Shown here: positions 16,344 to 25,257 of the stretch, in pieces
How the letters are laid out: each line of letters starts with the position of its first letter
How positions within the stretch are numbered: position 1 is the first letter of the stretch
DNA from: Nocardioides sp. zg-1230
GTDB lineage: Bacteria > Actinomycetota > Actinomycetes > Propionibacteriales > Nocardioidaceae
DNA: 64,000 nucleotides
Reading direction: 5' to 3'
NCBI RefSeq assembly: GCF_013155335.1
Contig: NZ_JABJQZ010000001.1
Location: 930,001-994,000 of the forward strand
The notes under the pieces: generated by a model
What the model was told of the DNA's origin: nothing
Database searches by the model: none
The model's input: the letters and a program-made list of their open reading frames with translations, nothing else
Translations under genes and position numbers: made by a program

Positions 16344-17974
16344 GCGATCAGCGGATCCTGGCCTCGTCGGCCGTGATGGCCGCGGGGACCGTGTTCTCCC
16401 GTGCCTCCGGCTTCATCCGCAGCGCCCTGCTGGTCGCGGCGCTCGGCGCCGCGATCCGCGGTGACCTCTTCTCGATCGCCAACACGCTGCCCAACATGGT
16501 CTACATCCTGCTGGCCGGCGGCATCTTCAACGCCGTGCTCGTGCCGCAGCTCGTGCGGCGGATCAAGGAGGACCCAGACGGCGGCGACGCCTACGCCCGC
16601 CGGGTGATCACGCTCTCCGCGTTGTTCCTGGGAACGGTGACGGTGCTGCTGGTGGCCTTCGCGCCGGCGCTGCTTGGCCTCTACCTCGACGACCGCTACC
16701 TCGAGCCGGACCGGGCCGCGCACCTCGAGTCGATCGTCGACCTGACCCGCTGGTGCCTGCCGCAGGTGTTCTTCTACGGCATGTACGTCCTCATCGGCCA
16801 GGTGCTCAACGCGCGCGGGCGCTTCGGGCCGATGATGTGGGCGCCGATCGCGAACAACCTCCTCTCGATCGCCATGCTCGTCACCTACCTCCTCGTGTGG
16901 GGCCCGGTGGGCGACGGCCCCGAGCGCTACGAACCGCTCGACACGAGCCAGGAGGTGCTGCTGGGCCTCGGGTCGACCGTCGGGATCGTGGCCCAGTTCC
17001 TGGTGCTGCTGCCCTACCTCCGAGCGTCCGGCTTCGTCTACCGCCCGCGCTTCGACTTCCGCGACCCCGAGCTGCGCAAGACGCTGTCCCTGGGCATCTG
17101 GACCGTGCTGTTCGTGGTCGTCACCCAGGCGGCGTACCTCGTCGTGGTCAAGCTGGCCTCGGGCGGCACGGTGGACGGCGGCACCGGCTACACCGTCTAC
17201 GCGAACAGCCTGCTGATCATGATGGTGCCGCACTCGATCGTCACGGTCTCGCTCGCGACCGCGATCCTGCCGCGGCTCTCGTCCTTCGCCCACGAGGGGC
17301 GGCTCGGCGACCTCGGCAGCACGGTCGGGTCGACGTTGCGTACGTCGCTCGCGCTGGTGCTGCCCTTCGCGGTCCTGCTGCCGGTCGTCGCCGGCGACGT
17401 GGCGGGGTTCGCCTTCGGGTGGGCAGGCGGCGAGGACACGGCCGCCAGCTTCGCGCCGACCCTCGCCCTCTTCGGCCCGGCCCTGGCCTTCTTCACCGTC
17501 CACTACTTCATGCTCCGCGGCTTCTACGCCATGGAGATGACCCGGCTCGTCTTCTTCATCCAGCTCGCCGTCTCGGGGACCAACGTCCTCGTCGCGACCC
17601 TGCTGGTGCCCTCGCGCCCACCCGAGGAGACGGCCCCGATGCTCGTCGTGGCCTACCTGTCGTCGTACGCCGTCGGCGCACTGGTGAGCTTCGTCCTGCT
17701 GAGGCGCACGGTCGGCGGCCTCGAGACCCCGCAGCTGCTCCGGTTCCTCGCGCGGATGTCGCTGGTGCTGGCAGCCGCGGTCGCCGCCGCGTGGTCGGTG
17801 GAGCTCGCGCTGGCCGGCCTCGGCGAACGTCCCGGCCCCCTGGTCGGACTGGTCCGCGGGGGCGCGAGCGCGCTGGCCGGCCTCCTCGTCGTGCTCGGCG
17901 GGGCCCGGTTGCTGCGCGTGCGGGAGGTCACGACCCTGGTCGACATCGTCGCGGCGCGCCTGCGACGCGGATGA
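16340..17974 (+). CDS. murJ: Lipid II flippase MurJ
   Basis: MurJ moves lipid II across the membrane for peptidoglycan assembly. The 544-residue protein is almost entirely hydrophobic with about 14 helices. It carries the family N-terminus (AAGTVFSRASGFIRS), LFSIANTLPNMVYILL, PQVFFYGMYVLIGQVLNARGRFGPMM split over helices 4-5, and HYFMLRGFYAMEMTRLVF. In M. tuberculosis the homologue continues into a pseudokinase; here the frame stops and the pseudokinase is the next gene. The GTG start overlaps the upstream stop by four bases. Confidence 0.95.
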   Translation: MSDQRILASSAVMAAGTVFSRASGFIRSALLVAALGAAIRGDLFSIANTLPNMVYILLAGGIFNAVLVPQLVRRIKEDPDGGDAYARRVITLSALFLGTVTVLLVAFAPALLGLYLDDRYLEPDRAAHLESIVDLTRWCLPQVFFYGMYVLIGQVLNARGRFGPMMWAPIANNLLSIAMLVTYLLVWGPVGDGPERYEPLDTSQEVLLGLGSTVGIVAQFLVLLPYLRASGFVYRPRFDFRDPELRKTLSLGIWTVLFVVVTQAAYLVVVKLASGGTVDGGTGYTVYANSLLIMMVPHSIVTVSLATAILPRLSSFAHEGRLGDLGSTVGSTLRTSLALVLPFAVLLPVVAGDVAGFAFGWAGGEDTAASFAPTLALFGPALAFFTVHYFMLRGFYAMEMTRLVFFIQLAVSGTNVLVATLLVPSRPPEETAPMLVVAYLSSYAVGALVSFVLLRRTVGGLETPQLLRFLARMSLVLAAAVAAAWSVELALAGLGERPGPLVGLVRGGASALAGLLVVLGGARLLRVREVTTLVDIVAARLRRG

Positions 17975-18048
17975 GACTCCCTAGAGTGGGCCCAGCAACA
18001 GGCCCGGCAACAGGCTCAGCAGTGGGATGCGTGAGGGAGGTGGGGTGA

Positions 18049-20094
18049 GTGGTGCCGATGTCGATGCAGGCCGGTGACGTGCTCGCCGAGCGCTACCGCC
18101 TCGACGACCTGCTGGCCGAAGCCGGTGCCGGCCGCTTCTGGCGTGCGCACGACCTCGTCCTCCACCGGCCCGTGGCCGTGCACATCATCGCCGAGGACGA
18201 CGACCGGGCCCAGCCGCTCCTCGAGGCAGCCCGTCGCACCGGACCCGTCATCGACCGCCGCCTGCTGCGGGTCCTCGACGCCGAGGCCGCCGACGGTCGC
18301 TGCTTCGTGGTCAACGAGTGGGGACAGGGCGACTCCCTCGACAACCTGCTCACCCGGGAGGGACCCCTCGCCCCCCGCCGGGCGGCCTGGCTGGTCGCGG
18401 AGGTCGCCGACAGCCTCGTCGGTGCCCACGAGGCCGGTCTCGCCCACGGCTGCCTGACACCCGAGCACGTGCTCATCGACCAGCACGGGCAGGTCCGGAT
18501 CATCGGCTTCGGTGTCGAGGCCGCGCTGCGCGGCCTCCCCGCCGGGCGGGTCAACGTCGACGAGATCGACCTCGCCGGCCTCCTCTACTGCGCGCTCACC
18601 GGCAAGTGGGCCGGCGTCTCGCCGTCGGCGCTGCCACCGGCCCCCGAGGTCCACGGCGAGGTGCTCCGCCCGCGGCGGGTGCGTGCCGGCATCCCGCGGG
18701 TGCTCGACGCCCTCTGCGACCAGGTCCTCAACCCGCAGCGCGAGACCGACGCGCCGCACCCGTCGGCGCGCACCATCCGCGACGTCCTCCTCGAGCACGT
18801 CGGCGAGATGACCGGCACGCACGTCGCCGTCCCGGGGGTGCGGTCGACCCCTCCCCCGGCCCCCCCGGCCCCCCCGCCCTCCTCGCTGTCCACCCCGCCC
18901 CCGACCTCGTCCGCCGCACCCACCGCGGTGGTGCCCGTCGTCCCGGCCGCCGACCTGGAGCCCGGTCCCGACGACGCACCCGGGCCCACCGAGGTTCCCG
19001 CCGACCCGCCCGCCGGGACTCCCGCCGCCGGGCAGGGCGCGGGGGAGGACGAGCAGGCGGGCCAGCAGGACGCCGGGCTGACGACCACGGACGTCCGGGC
19101 CGAGGAGCCGACGGCCGACGCCCAGCGCCCGAGCACGGACCTCCCGACCCAGGCCGGGATGCCGGTCTTCCACGACGACGACGAGGTCGACTGGCTCCGC
19201 AAGCGCAGCGAGAAGCCCGCGCCCCCGCCCCCTCTCGCCGACCCCACCCCCAAGCCGCTCTTCGCGCCCGACCCGCCCGAGGGCGAGCCCGTACGCCGTC
19301 CGCGCCCGGGCAGCCGCGCCGCCACTGCCCCGGAGTACTGGCCCTGGGACTCCAGCCAGGACTCCGGCCGCGACCCGGCGCGCGACTCCGGAGTGCGACC
19401 GGTGGGCCGCGACACCGGGTCGTGGGCCTCCGGCTCCTGGTCCGAGGACCGGTGGGACACCGGCGACGGGTTCGACGACACCGGTGACCAGGTGCCCGGG
19501 CGCAGCTGGATCCGGCTCGCGATGATCGTCGGTATCTGCCTGCTCGTCGGCGTGGCCGCGGTCGCGGCGTACCAGCTCGGGCTGAAGCCGCCCACGCCCG
19601 GCACCAGCGAGGAGCCGACCACCACGACCACGCCGAGCGTGGCCCCGCCGACCCCGTTCACCGACCTGGTCGCCGACGACTTCGACCCGCAGGGGGCCGC
19701 CCCGCGCGAGGAGAACCCGGACTCGGTGCCCAACGTGCTCGACGGCGACCCCGCGACCTCGTGGTCGACCTCGACCTACGAGCAGAACTTCGGCCCGGCC
19801 GGCCTCAAGACCGGCGTCGGCCTCGTCATCGACCTCGGCGCGACGCGCGCCGTCCGCGAGGTGTTGGTGACCACCGAGGGTGGCCAGACCTCGCTCGCGG
19901 CGTACGTCACCTCCGACCCGCCCACGGGCGTCTCCGGACTGACGCCGGTCGGGACGGCGTCGGGCGACGGGGAGCTGGCGGTCGAGCTCACCGAGCCGGT
20001 GTCGGGTCAGTACGTCACCGTGTGGCTCACCCTGCTGCCGCAGGTCGCCGACGGGTACCGCGGCACGATCACCGAGGTGCAGGTCCTCGGGTGA
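18049..20094 (+). CDS. Membrane pseudokinase with C-terminal beta-sandwich domain (MurJ partner)
   Basis: The 681-residue protein starts with a kinase fold lacking every catalytic residue. The ATP lysine position is His45 (VAVHII), HRD is replaced by HGC (133-135) and DFG by GFG (153-155). A Pro-rich linker (about 265-480), one membrane helix (about 486-506) and an extracellular jelly-roll-like domain (about 545-681, with DGDPATSWST) follow. This is the same domain order as the C-terminal half of mycobacterial MviN, whose pseudokinase binds the FHA protein FhaA when phosphorylated. The GTG has GGGAGG eight bases upstream, and TAGAGT at 17982-17987 is a likely -10. It probably controls MurJ. 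Confidence 0.85.
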   Translation: MVPMSMQAGDVLAERYRLDDLLAEAGAGRFWRAHDLVLHRPVAVHIIAEDDDRAQPLLEAARRTGPVIDRRLLRVLDAEAADGRCFVVNEWGQGDSLDNLLTREGPLAPRRAAWLVAEVADSLVGAHEAGLAHGCLTPEHVLIDQHGQVRIIGFGVEAALRGLPAGRVNVDEIDLAGLLYCALTGKWAGVSPSALPPAPEVHGEVLRPRRVRAGIPRVLDALCDQVLNPQRETDAPHPSARTIRDVLLEHVGEMTGTHVAVPGVRSTPPPAPPAPPPSSLSTPPPTSSAAPTAVVPVVPAADLEPGPDDAPGPTEVPADPPAGTPAAGQGAGEDEQAGQQDAGLTTTDVRAEEPTADAQRPSTDLPTQAGMPVFHDDDEVDWLRKRSEKPAPPPPLADPTPKPLFAPDPPEGEPVRRPRPGSRAATAPEYWPWDSSQDSGRDPARDSGVRPVGRDTGSWASGSWSEDRWDTGDGFDDTGDQVPGRSWIRLAMIVGICLLVGVAAVAAYQLGLKPPTPGTSEEPTTTTTPSVAPPTPFTDLVADDFDPQGAAPREENPDSVPNVLDGDPATSWSTSTYEQNFGPAGLKTGVGLVIDLGATRAVREVLVTTEGGQTSLAAYVTSDPPTGVSGLTPVGTASGDGELAVELTEPVSGQYVTVWLTLLPQVADGYRGTITEVQVLG

Positions 20095-20771
20095 ACGCCC
20101 CGGTGAGCACCCCACCGATCGGTGATCGCTCCGACCAGGAGCTGTTGCAGGCCCACGTCGACGGCGACGCCGAAGCGTTCGGCGAGCTGTTCGCCCGGCA
20201 CCGCGACCGGCTGTGGGCCGTGGCGCTCCGCACGATGGGCAACCCCGAGGACGCGGCCGACGGCCTGCAGGACGGCATGATCGCCGCCTTCCGCCGAGCG
20301 GGGTCCTACCGCGGCGATGCCGCCGTGACGACCTGGCTCCACCGGGTCGTCGTCAACGCCTGCCTCGACCGCATCCGGGCCGCGAAGATCCGGCGCCTCG
20401 AGGCCCTGCCCGACGACGTGGAGGACCGCGGCACGGTGGTCGCCACCGCCGTGCACGACGACCAGCCCGAGGCCGTCGCGGAGGACACCGAGCGGCGCCG
20501 GCGGGTCCTCGACGCGCTCGCGACCCTGCCCCTCGAGCAGCGCGCGGCGCTGGTGCTCGTCGACATGGAGGGTTACCCGGTCGCCGAGGTGGCCGAGATG
20601 CTGGGCTGCGCCGAGGGCACGGTGAAGTCGCGCTGCTCACGCGGACGCACCAAGCTCGCGTCGCTGCTCGCCGACCTCCACCACCCGGCCGGTGACCCGC
20701 CTCACGGGAACCCGCCCTCCGACGGTCCCGTCCAACCGACCGTGCGTCCGCGAGGTCCGCCCGCGCCCTGA
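20091..20771 (+). CDS. sigM: ECF sigma factor, SigM type
   Basis: The 226-residue protein has a region 2 (ELFARHRDRLWAVALRTMGN, then DAADGLQDGMIAAFRRAGSYRG and TWLHRVVVNACLDRIR) and a region 4 helix-turn-helix (LVLVDMEGYPVAEVAEMLG, then GTVKSRCSRGRTKL). The GTG overlaps the stop of the pseudokinase gene (GTGA). Its position between the murJ group and trxB matches Rv3911/SigM of M. tuberculosis. A putative membrane anti-sigma gene follows. A GTG four codons downstream is an alternative start. The Pro-rich tail after residue 205 is not part of the fold. Confidence 0.9.
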   Translation: MNAPVSTPPIGDRSDQELLQAHVDGDAEAFGELFARHRDRLWAVALRTMGNPEDAADGLQDGMIAAFRRAGSYRGDAAVTTWLHRVVVNACLDRIRAAKIRRLEALPDDVEDRGTVVATAVHDDQPEAVAEDTERRRRVLDALATLPLEQRAALVLVDMEGYPVAEVAEMLGCAEGTVKSRCSRGRTKLASLLADLHHPAGDPPHGNPPSDGPVQPTVRPRGPPAP

Positions 20772-20838
20772 GCAGCACCGCACCCGTCCCCCGCCCTTCC
20801 CCGCCCGTTTCCGTGACACCCCGAGGAGGTGACCGCCG

Positions 20839-21606
20839 ATGACCGAGTCGTCCGGGCTCCCGCCCGAGCAGGAGGCCGTACGCCGCCTGCTCGCCGACGC
20901 GCGCCACGACGGGCCCCCGCCTCCCGAGGTCGTCGCCCGGCTCGACGACACCCTCGCGTCCCTCAAGGCCGAGCGCGTGGCCGAGCCCACCGTCGAGCCG
21001 GCCGACGCGCACGACGACCGGTCGCCCGGTCGCGTCGTCGACATCGGCTCGCGCCGACGCCGGGTGGCGGGCATCGGCCTGCTCGCCGCCGCCTCCGTCG
21101 TGGTCGCCGGGGTCGCGCTGGGCCAGGTCCTCCCCCGCGGGGGCGGCGACGCGAGCGACTCGAGCGCCGGCTCGGCGTCCGAGAGCTCGCTGGCGGAGGC
21201 GCCGACCTCCGAGGACGACGGCGGCGCTGGGGCCAGCGCCGACGAGGGCGGCGACGCCACCTCGGAGTCGGACCTGTTGGAGCCCGATCCCAAGGGGGAG
21301 TTCCTGCAGCCCGGGCTGGTGGGACGTCCCACACTGTTCTCCGACGACGACGAGGACATCATCCCGCAGCTGCTGGAGCTGCGACCGGACGTCACGGACG
21401 GCCCGCAGCGCCTGAGGACGCTCGCCGCGCTGCGGGACTGTGACGGTGTCGACCCGGGTCCCTCGAGCGCCGTGGTGTCGGCGCAGGTCGACGGCGAGTC
21501 GGGGCTGGTCGTGTTCCGACGCCCCGTCGGGGAGCTCCAGGGCGTCGAGCTCTACGTGTGCGGCAACCCCGACGCCGTGCGTACGCTCACCCTGCCCGCC
21601 CCCTGA
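20839..21606 (+). CDS. Probable membrane anti-sigma factor (RsmA-like)
   Basis: The 255-residue protein has a cytoplasmic N-terminus of about 80 residues with a short helical segment (PEVVARLDDTLASLK), one transmembrane helix (about 82-105) and a Ser/Glu/Asp-rich extracytoplasmic stretch followed by a small C-terminal domain with two cysteines. It has no HxxxCxxC zinc motif, so it is not a redox-sensing anti-sigma factor of the RsrA type. Position directly after the ECF sigma gene, 67 bases away, is the main evidence for its role. GAGGAGGTGA lies just upstream of the ATG. Confidence 0.75.
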   Translation: MTESSGLPPEQEAVRRLLADARHDGPPPPEVVARLDDTLASLKAERVAEPTVEPADAHDDRSPGRVVDIGSRRRRVAGIGLLAAASVVVAGVALGQVLPRGGGDASDSSAGSASESSLAEAPTSEDDGGAGASADEGGDATSESDLLEPDPKGEFLQPGLVGRPTLFSDDDEDIIPQLLELRPDVTDGPQRLRTLAALRDCDGVDPGPSSAVVSAQVDGESGLVVFRRPVGELQGVELYVCGNPDAVRTLTLPAP

Positions 21607-21624
21607 GCGGTCCCGGGAGGGTGT

Positions 21625-21650
21625 GGAACAACGGTCGCCTACGATCGGTT
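21625..21650 (+). promoter_or_regulatory. SigR/SigH-type promoter of trxB
   Basis: GGAAC (21625-21629), exactly 18 bases, then GTTGAG (from 21648). This fits the GGAAT-N18-GTT consensus of the thiol-oxidative-stress sigma factors that drive thioredoxin genes in actinobacteria. A housekeeping-like TACGAT (21640-21645) lies inside the spacer. The same bipartite pattern recurs in front of trxA. Confidence 0.65.
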
Positions 21651-21704
21651 GAGACCACGAACGCCCAACCCGATCCAGCCAGCCCCAGGAGTCACTGACC
21701 GCAC

Positions 21705-22718
21705 ATGAGCACCAGCACCGAGACGCGCAACGTCATCATCATCGGCTCAGGACCCACGGGCTACACGGCCGCCGTCTACGCCGCCCGCGCCTCGCTCAAC
21801 CCGCTGGTCTTCGAGGGGTCGGTCACCGCCGGTGGAGCGCTGATGAACACCACCGAGGTGGAGAACTTCCCCGGCTTCCGTGACGGCATCATGGGCCCGG
21901 CCCTGATGGACGAGATGCGTGCCCAGGCCGAGCGCTTCGGCGCCGAGCTGGTCGCCGACGACGTCGTCGAGGTCGACCTCACCGGCGACGTGAAGGTCGT
22001 GAAGACGGCCACCGACACCTACACCGCCCGCTCCGTGATCCTCGCGACCGGTTCCGGCTACCGCAAGCTCGGCCTGCCGCGCGAGGAGGAGCTCTCCGGT
22101 CGCGGCGTGTCCTGGTGCGCCACCTGCGACGGCTTCTTCTTCCGCGAGCAGGCCATCGCCGTCGTCGGTGGTGGCGACTCCGCCGTCGAGGAGGCCACCT
22201 TCCTCACCCGCTTCGGGTCGAAGGTCTACCTGATCCACCGCCGCGACGAGCTGCGCGCCTCCAAGATCATGCAGGAGCGCGCCTTCGCGGACCCCAAGCT
22301 CGAGATGGTGTGGAACTCCGAGGTCGCCGCGATCAACGGCGCCGACAAGCTCGAGTCGATCACCCTGCGCGACACGCAGACCGGCGAGGAACGTGACCTC
22401 CCGGTCACCGGCCTCTTCATCGCCATCGGCCACGACCCGCGCTCGGAGCTGCTGACCGGCCAGGTCGACCTCGACGACGACGGCTACGTCCTCGTCGACC
22501 ACCCGTCGACGAAGACCAACCTCCCGGGCGTCTTCGCCGCCGGCGACCTCGTCGACCACCACTACCGCCAGGCCATCACCGCCGCCGGCACCGGCTGTGC
22601 GGCCGCCCTCGACGCGGAGCGCTTCATCGCCGCTCTCGACCATGAGGCGTCCACCGCCGGCGACGCCGCCGCCACGGTCGAGGCGATCGCCGAAGAGGTG
22701 CAGACCGCCGGCGCCTGA
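21705..22718 (+). CDS. trxB: Thioredoxin reductase
   Basis: This FAD flavoprotein passes electrons from NADPH to thioredoxin. The 337-residue protein has the FAD motif [10 protein letters not shown] at the N-terminus, the redox pair WCATCDG (Cys138, Cys141), the NADPH motif [12 protein letters not shown] and the C-terminal [23 protein letters not shown] split around the FAD site. CAGGAG upstream of the ATG is the ribosome-binding site. A SigR-type promoter lies 55 bases upstream. The thioredoxin gene follows after about 100 bases and has its own promoter of the same type. The last 20 residues are an Ala/Glu-rich extension. Confidence 0.97.
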   Translation: MSTSTETRNVIIIGSGPTGYTAAVYAARASLNPLVFEGSVTAGGALMNTTEVENFPGFRDGIMGPALMDEMRAQAERFGAELVADDVVEVDLTGDVKVVKTATDTYTARSVILATGSGYRKLGLPREEELSGRGVSWCATCDGFFFREQAIAVVGGGDSAVEEATFLTRFGSKVYLIHRRDELRASKIMQERAFADPKLEMVWNSEVAAINGADKLESITLRDTQTGEERDLPVTGLFIAIGHDPRSELLTGQVDLDDDGYVLVDHPSTKTNLPGVFAAGDLVDHHYRQAITAAGTGCAAALDAERFIAALDHEASTAGDAAATVEAIAEEVQTAGA

Positions 22719-22744
22719 GCGCCCGCCGGTCTCGCGCGCCGACG

Positions 22745-22770
22745 GGAACATCTGTCGGTGGCGTGCTGTT
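22745..22770 (+). promoter_or_regulatory. SigR/SigH-type promoter of trxA
   Basis: GGAAC (22745-22749), 18 bases, then GTTGAG (from 22768): the same words and spacing as at 21625. The site lies in the trxB-trxA gap, 50 bases before the trxA GTG, so trxA can be induced separately from trxB. Confidence 0.65.
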
Positions 22771-22820
22771 GAGTAGTCATCGCCGTTCGACAACCCAGAC
22801 CTCCTGAAAGGGGCTCCTCC

Positions 22821-23144
22821 GTGGCCAACATCGCCGCCGTGACCGACGCCGAGTTCGAGGCGCAGGTCCTCAAGTCCGACAAGCCCGTCCTCGTCGACTT
22901 CTGGGCAGAGTGGTGCGGCCCGTGCCGCCAGGTCGCCCCGATCCTCGACGAGCTCAACGCCGAGCACGGCGACAAGCTCACGTTCCTCAAGATGAACGTC
23001 GACGAGAACCCGGTGACCCCGTCGTCCTACCGCGTCACCGGCATCCCGACGATCAACGTCTACCAGGGCGGCGAGGTCGTGAAGTCGATCGTGGGCGCCA
23101 AGCCCAAGGCCGCGCTCCTCAAGGAGCTCGACGGGATCATCTGA
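22821..23144 (+). CDS. trxA: Thioredoxin
   Basis: This 107-residue thioredoxin has the active site WCGPC at residues 31-35, the buried Asp of LVDFWAEW and the cis-proline segment TGIPTINVYQGG. It reduces protein disulfides in the cytoplasm with electrons from the adjacent TrxB. The GTG is preceded by GAAAGGGG. The length equals the family norm. Confidence 0.97.
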   Translation: MANIAAVTDAEFEAQVLKSDKPVLVDFWAEWCGPCRQVAPILDELNAEHGDKLTFLKMNVDENPVTPSSYRVTGIPTINVYQGGEVVKSIVGAKPKAALLKELDGII

Positions 23145-23206
23145 GACGAGCAGCCGGCCGCGAGGAACGAGCGGTCGGCGTGGGCTCGGCCAGATTGAGC
23201 AAGCCC

Positions 23207-23229
23207 CGCGACTGAGGCACGAAGTCGCG
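23207..23229. terminator. Hairpin between convergent trxA and GNAT genes
   Basis: CGCGACT (23207-23213) pairs with AGTCGCG (23223-23229) over a nine-base loop. The surrounding gap (23145-23254) also contains repeated cgaagtcg and gacgcgtc words. It is a plausible bidirectional terminator without a T-tract. Confidence 0.45.
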
Positions 23230-23254
23230 ACGGGCGCGTCGAAGTCGAGACGCG

Positions 23255-23899
23255 TCAGTCGCGTGAGGCGACCCGCACCGATCCGATCGGGCGGGTCGCC
23301 TTCTGCGTGGGGCGGACCACCCCCCACACCTTCTCCAGCGCGAGCTCGACCTCGTCCTTCCAGCTGAGAGCGGTGCGCAGCTCCATCCGCATCCGCGGAG
23401 TGGTCGGGTGGGCCCGCTGGGTCTTGAAGCCCACGCTGCCGAGGAACTCGGCGGGGAGCACGCAGCCGACCGTCTGCCCGCGCGTGTCGCCGTACGCCTC
23501 GATCGCCGCGTGGCCGCGCTCGACGAGGTCGGCGGCCATCGCCTGGACGAGCAGCCGGCCGAGGCCCCCGCGCCGCAGGCCCGGTTCGACCCACGCCGTG
23601 GCCGCGATGATCGCGTCGGGCGAGCCGGGCGCCGTGGGCAGGCTCGCCGCCCCGGGCAGCCGCGCCGCGGGGGCGTACACGATGTGCCCGACCGTGCGCC
23701 CGTCGAGTCGTACGACGCGTCCGCACGAGCCCCAGTCGCGCAGCACCGTCGAGAGCCAGCTCTCCTTCTCCGCGATCCGCTCGTCGTGGTCGAGCCGGGC
23801 CCGGTCGACGGGCGTGAGCTCCCAGAACAGGCACGAACGCACCGGATCGGCCAGCTCCGCGTGGTGGTCGACCGTCAGGCGCGTGGTCTTGCGGGACAC
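23255..23899 (-). CDS. GNAT-family N-acetyltransferase
   Basis: The 214-residue protein has a single GNAT domain with the acetyl-CoA loop GLRRGGLGRLLVQA (about residues 104-117), a preceding beta strand (IIAATAWVEP), and the late motif LGSVGFKTQR. The substrate is unknown. The GTG start is supported by a leaderless TAGCAT (minus strand, 23912-23907) seven bases upstream. It occupies, with the next two genes, the place where CwlM is found in mycobacteria, but has no peptidoglycan-amidase features. Confidence 0.8.
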   Translation of the reverse strand: MSRKTTRLTVDHHAELADPVRSCLFWELTPVDRARLDHDERIAEKESWLSTVLRDWGSCGRVVRLDGRTVGHIVYAPAARLPGAASLPTAPGSPDAIIAATAWVEPGLRRGGLGRLLVQAMAADLVERGHAAIEAYGDTRGQTVGCVLPAEFLGSVGFKTQRAHPTTPRMRMELRTALSWKDEVELALEKVWGVVRPTQKATRPIGSVRVASRD

Positions 23900-23996
23900 G
23901 TGTCCGATGCTAGGTCATGTCTCGGGCTCAGGCGCGTAGGAGCCTGTGTGCACGAGACGTGACCTGTGCGCCGGAACCGGCCTGAGAGGATGGAGC

Positions 23997-25211
23997 GTGC
24001 GCCCGATCCGACAGAGCAAGAAGCTGCAAGGTGTCCGCTACGACGTGCGCGGGCCGATCCTGGTCGAGGCCCAGCGGCTCGAGGCCGAGGGACACCGGAT
24101 CCTCAAGCTCAACATCGGCAACACCGCACCGTTCGGCTTCGAGGCGCCGGAGCAGATCCTCGCCGACATGATCCACCACCTGCCGCAGTCGCAGGGGTAC
24201 GCCGACAGCCAGGGAATCTGGTCTGCCCGCACCGCGGTCATGCACTACTACCAGTCGCACGGCCTGCGTGACGTCGGCGTCGAGGACATCTTCATCGGCA
24301 ACGGTGTCTCCGAGCTGATCTCGATGGTGCTGCAGGCCTTCGTCGACGACGGCAACGAGATCCTGGTGCCGGCCCCCGACTACCCCCTGTGGACGGGAGC
24401 GGTGACCCTCGCCGGCGGGCTGCCGGTGCACTACCGGTGCGACGAGGAGAACGACTGGAACCCCGACCTCGCCGACATCGAGTCGAAGATCACCGAGAAC
24501 ACCCACGCGATCGTCATCATCAACCCCAACAACCCCACGGGTGCCGTCTACAGCGAGGAGACCGTCAAGGCGCTGGTCGACATCGCCCGTCGCCACCACC
24601 TCGTCGTGATGGCCGACGAGATCTACGAGAAGATCCTCTTCGAGGACGCGCAGCACCACCACGCGGCGACGTACGGCGGCAACGACGTGCTGTGCCTGAC
24701 GTTCTCGGGTCTGTCGAAGGCCTACCGGGTGTGCGGCTACCGCGCCGGCTGGGTGATGATCTCCGGCCCCAAGGAGATCGCGACCGACTTCCTCGAGGGC
24801 CTCACCCTCATCGCCAACATGCGGATGTGCTCGAACGTGCCCGCCCAGCACGCCATCCAGACGGCCCTGGGCGGCTACCAGTCCATCGAGGAGCTCATCG
24901 GTCCCGGAGGTCGCTTCTACGAGCAGTCGATGCTGGCCCATTCGCTCCTCAACGAGATCCCCGGAGTCAGCAACGTCAAGCCACGCGGCGCCCTCTACTG
25001 CTTCCCCCGGCTCGACCCGGACGTCTACCCCATCGAGGACGACCAGGACTTCGTCATCGACCTCCTGCGGGCGAAGAAGATCCTCGTCACGCACGGGACG
25101 GGCTTCAACTGGCCCGACCCCGACCACTTCCGGCTCGTCACGCTGCCGGAGGCGTCGGTGCTCGAGGAGGCCATCGGCCGGATCGCCGACTTCCTCGCGA
25201 CGCGACGCTGA
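23997..25211 (+). CDS. PLP-dependent aminotransferase, alanine/aspartate type (AspC/AlaA-like)
   Basis: This class I/II aminotransferase of 404 residues transfers amino groups between alanine or aspartate and 2-oxo acids. Conserved segments are LKLNIGNTAPFGFE, GNGVSELISM, PAPDYPLW, INPNNPTGAVYS, the PLP lysine in SGLSKAYR (Lys241) and an arginine in DHFRLVTLP near the C-terminus. It closely resembles mycobacterial AspC (Rv0337c) as I remember that sequence. The GTG 23997 is chosen because the family begins with an (R)QSKKLQ segment; 17 more upstream codons are open but unlike the family. Confidence 0.88.
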   Translation: MRPIRQSKKLQGVRYDVRGPILVEAQRLEAEGHRILKLNIGNTAPFGFEAPEQILADMIHHLPQSQGYADSQGIWSARTAVMHYYQSHGLRDVGVEDIFIGNGVSELISMVLQAFVDDGNEILVPAPDYPLWTGAVTLAGGLPVHYRCDEENDWNPDLADIESKITENTHAIVIINPNNPTGAVYSEETVKALVDIARRHHLVVMADEIYEKILFEDAQHHHAATYGGNDVLCLTFSGLSKAYRVCGYRAGWVMISGPKEIATDFLEGLTLIANMRMCSNVPAQHAIQTALGGYQSIEELIGPGGRFYEQSMLAHSLLNEIPGVSNVKPRGALYCFPRLDPDVYPIEDDQDFVIDLLRAKKILVTHGTGFNWPDPDHFRLVTLPEASVLEEAIGRIADFLATRR

Positions 25212-25257
25212 TCACGAAGGGTCGCGGCGGGAGTCCCGTGACCCTAGGCTCCTCGCC

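Noticed and set aside
19761..20090. Extended N-terminus of the SigM-like sigma factor
   Set aside because: The extra 110 codons lie inside the pseudokinase gene and are Arg/Gly-rich; the GTGA overlap start at 20091 fits the family.
18016..20115. Antisense frame opposite the pseudokinase gene
   Set aside because: Gly/Arg-rich low-complexity shadow with no start signals; the sense frame has clear domain structure.
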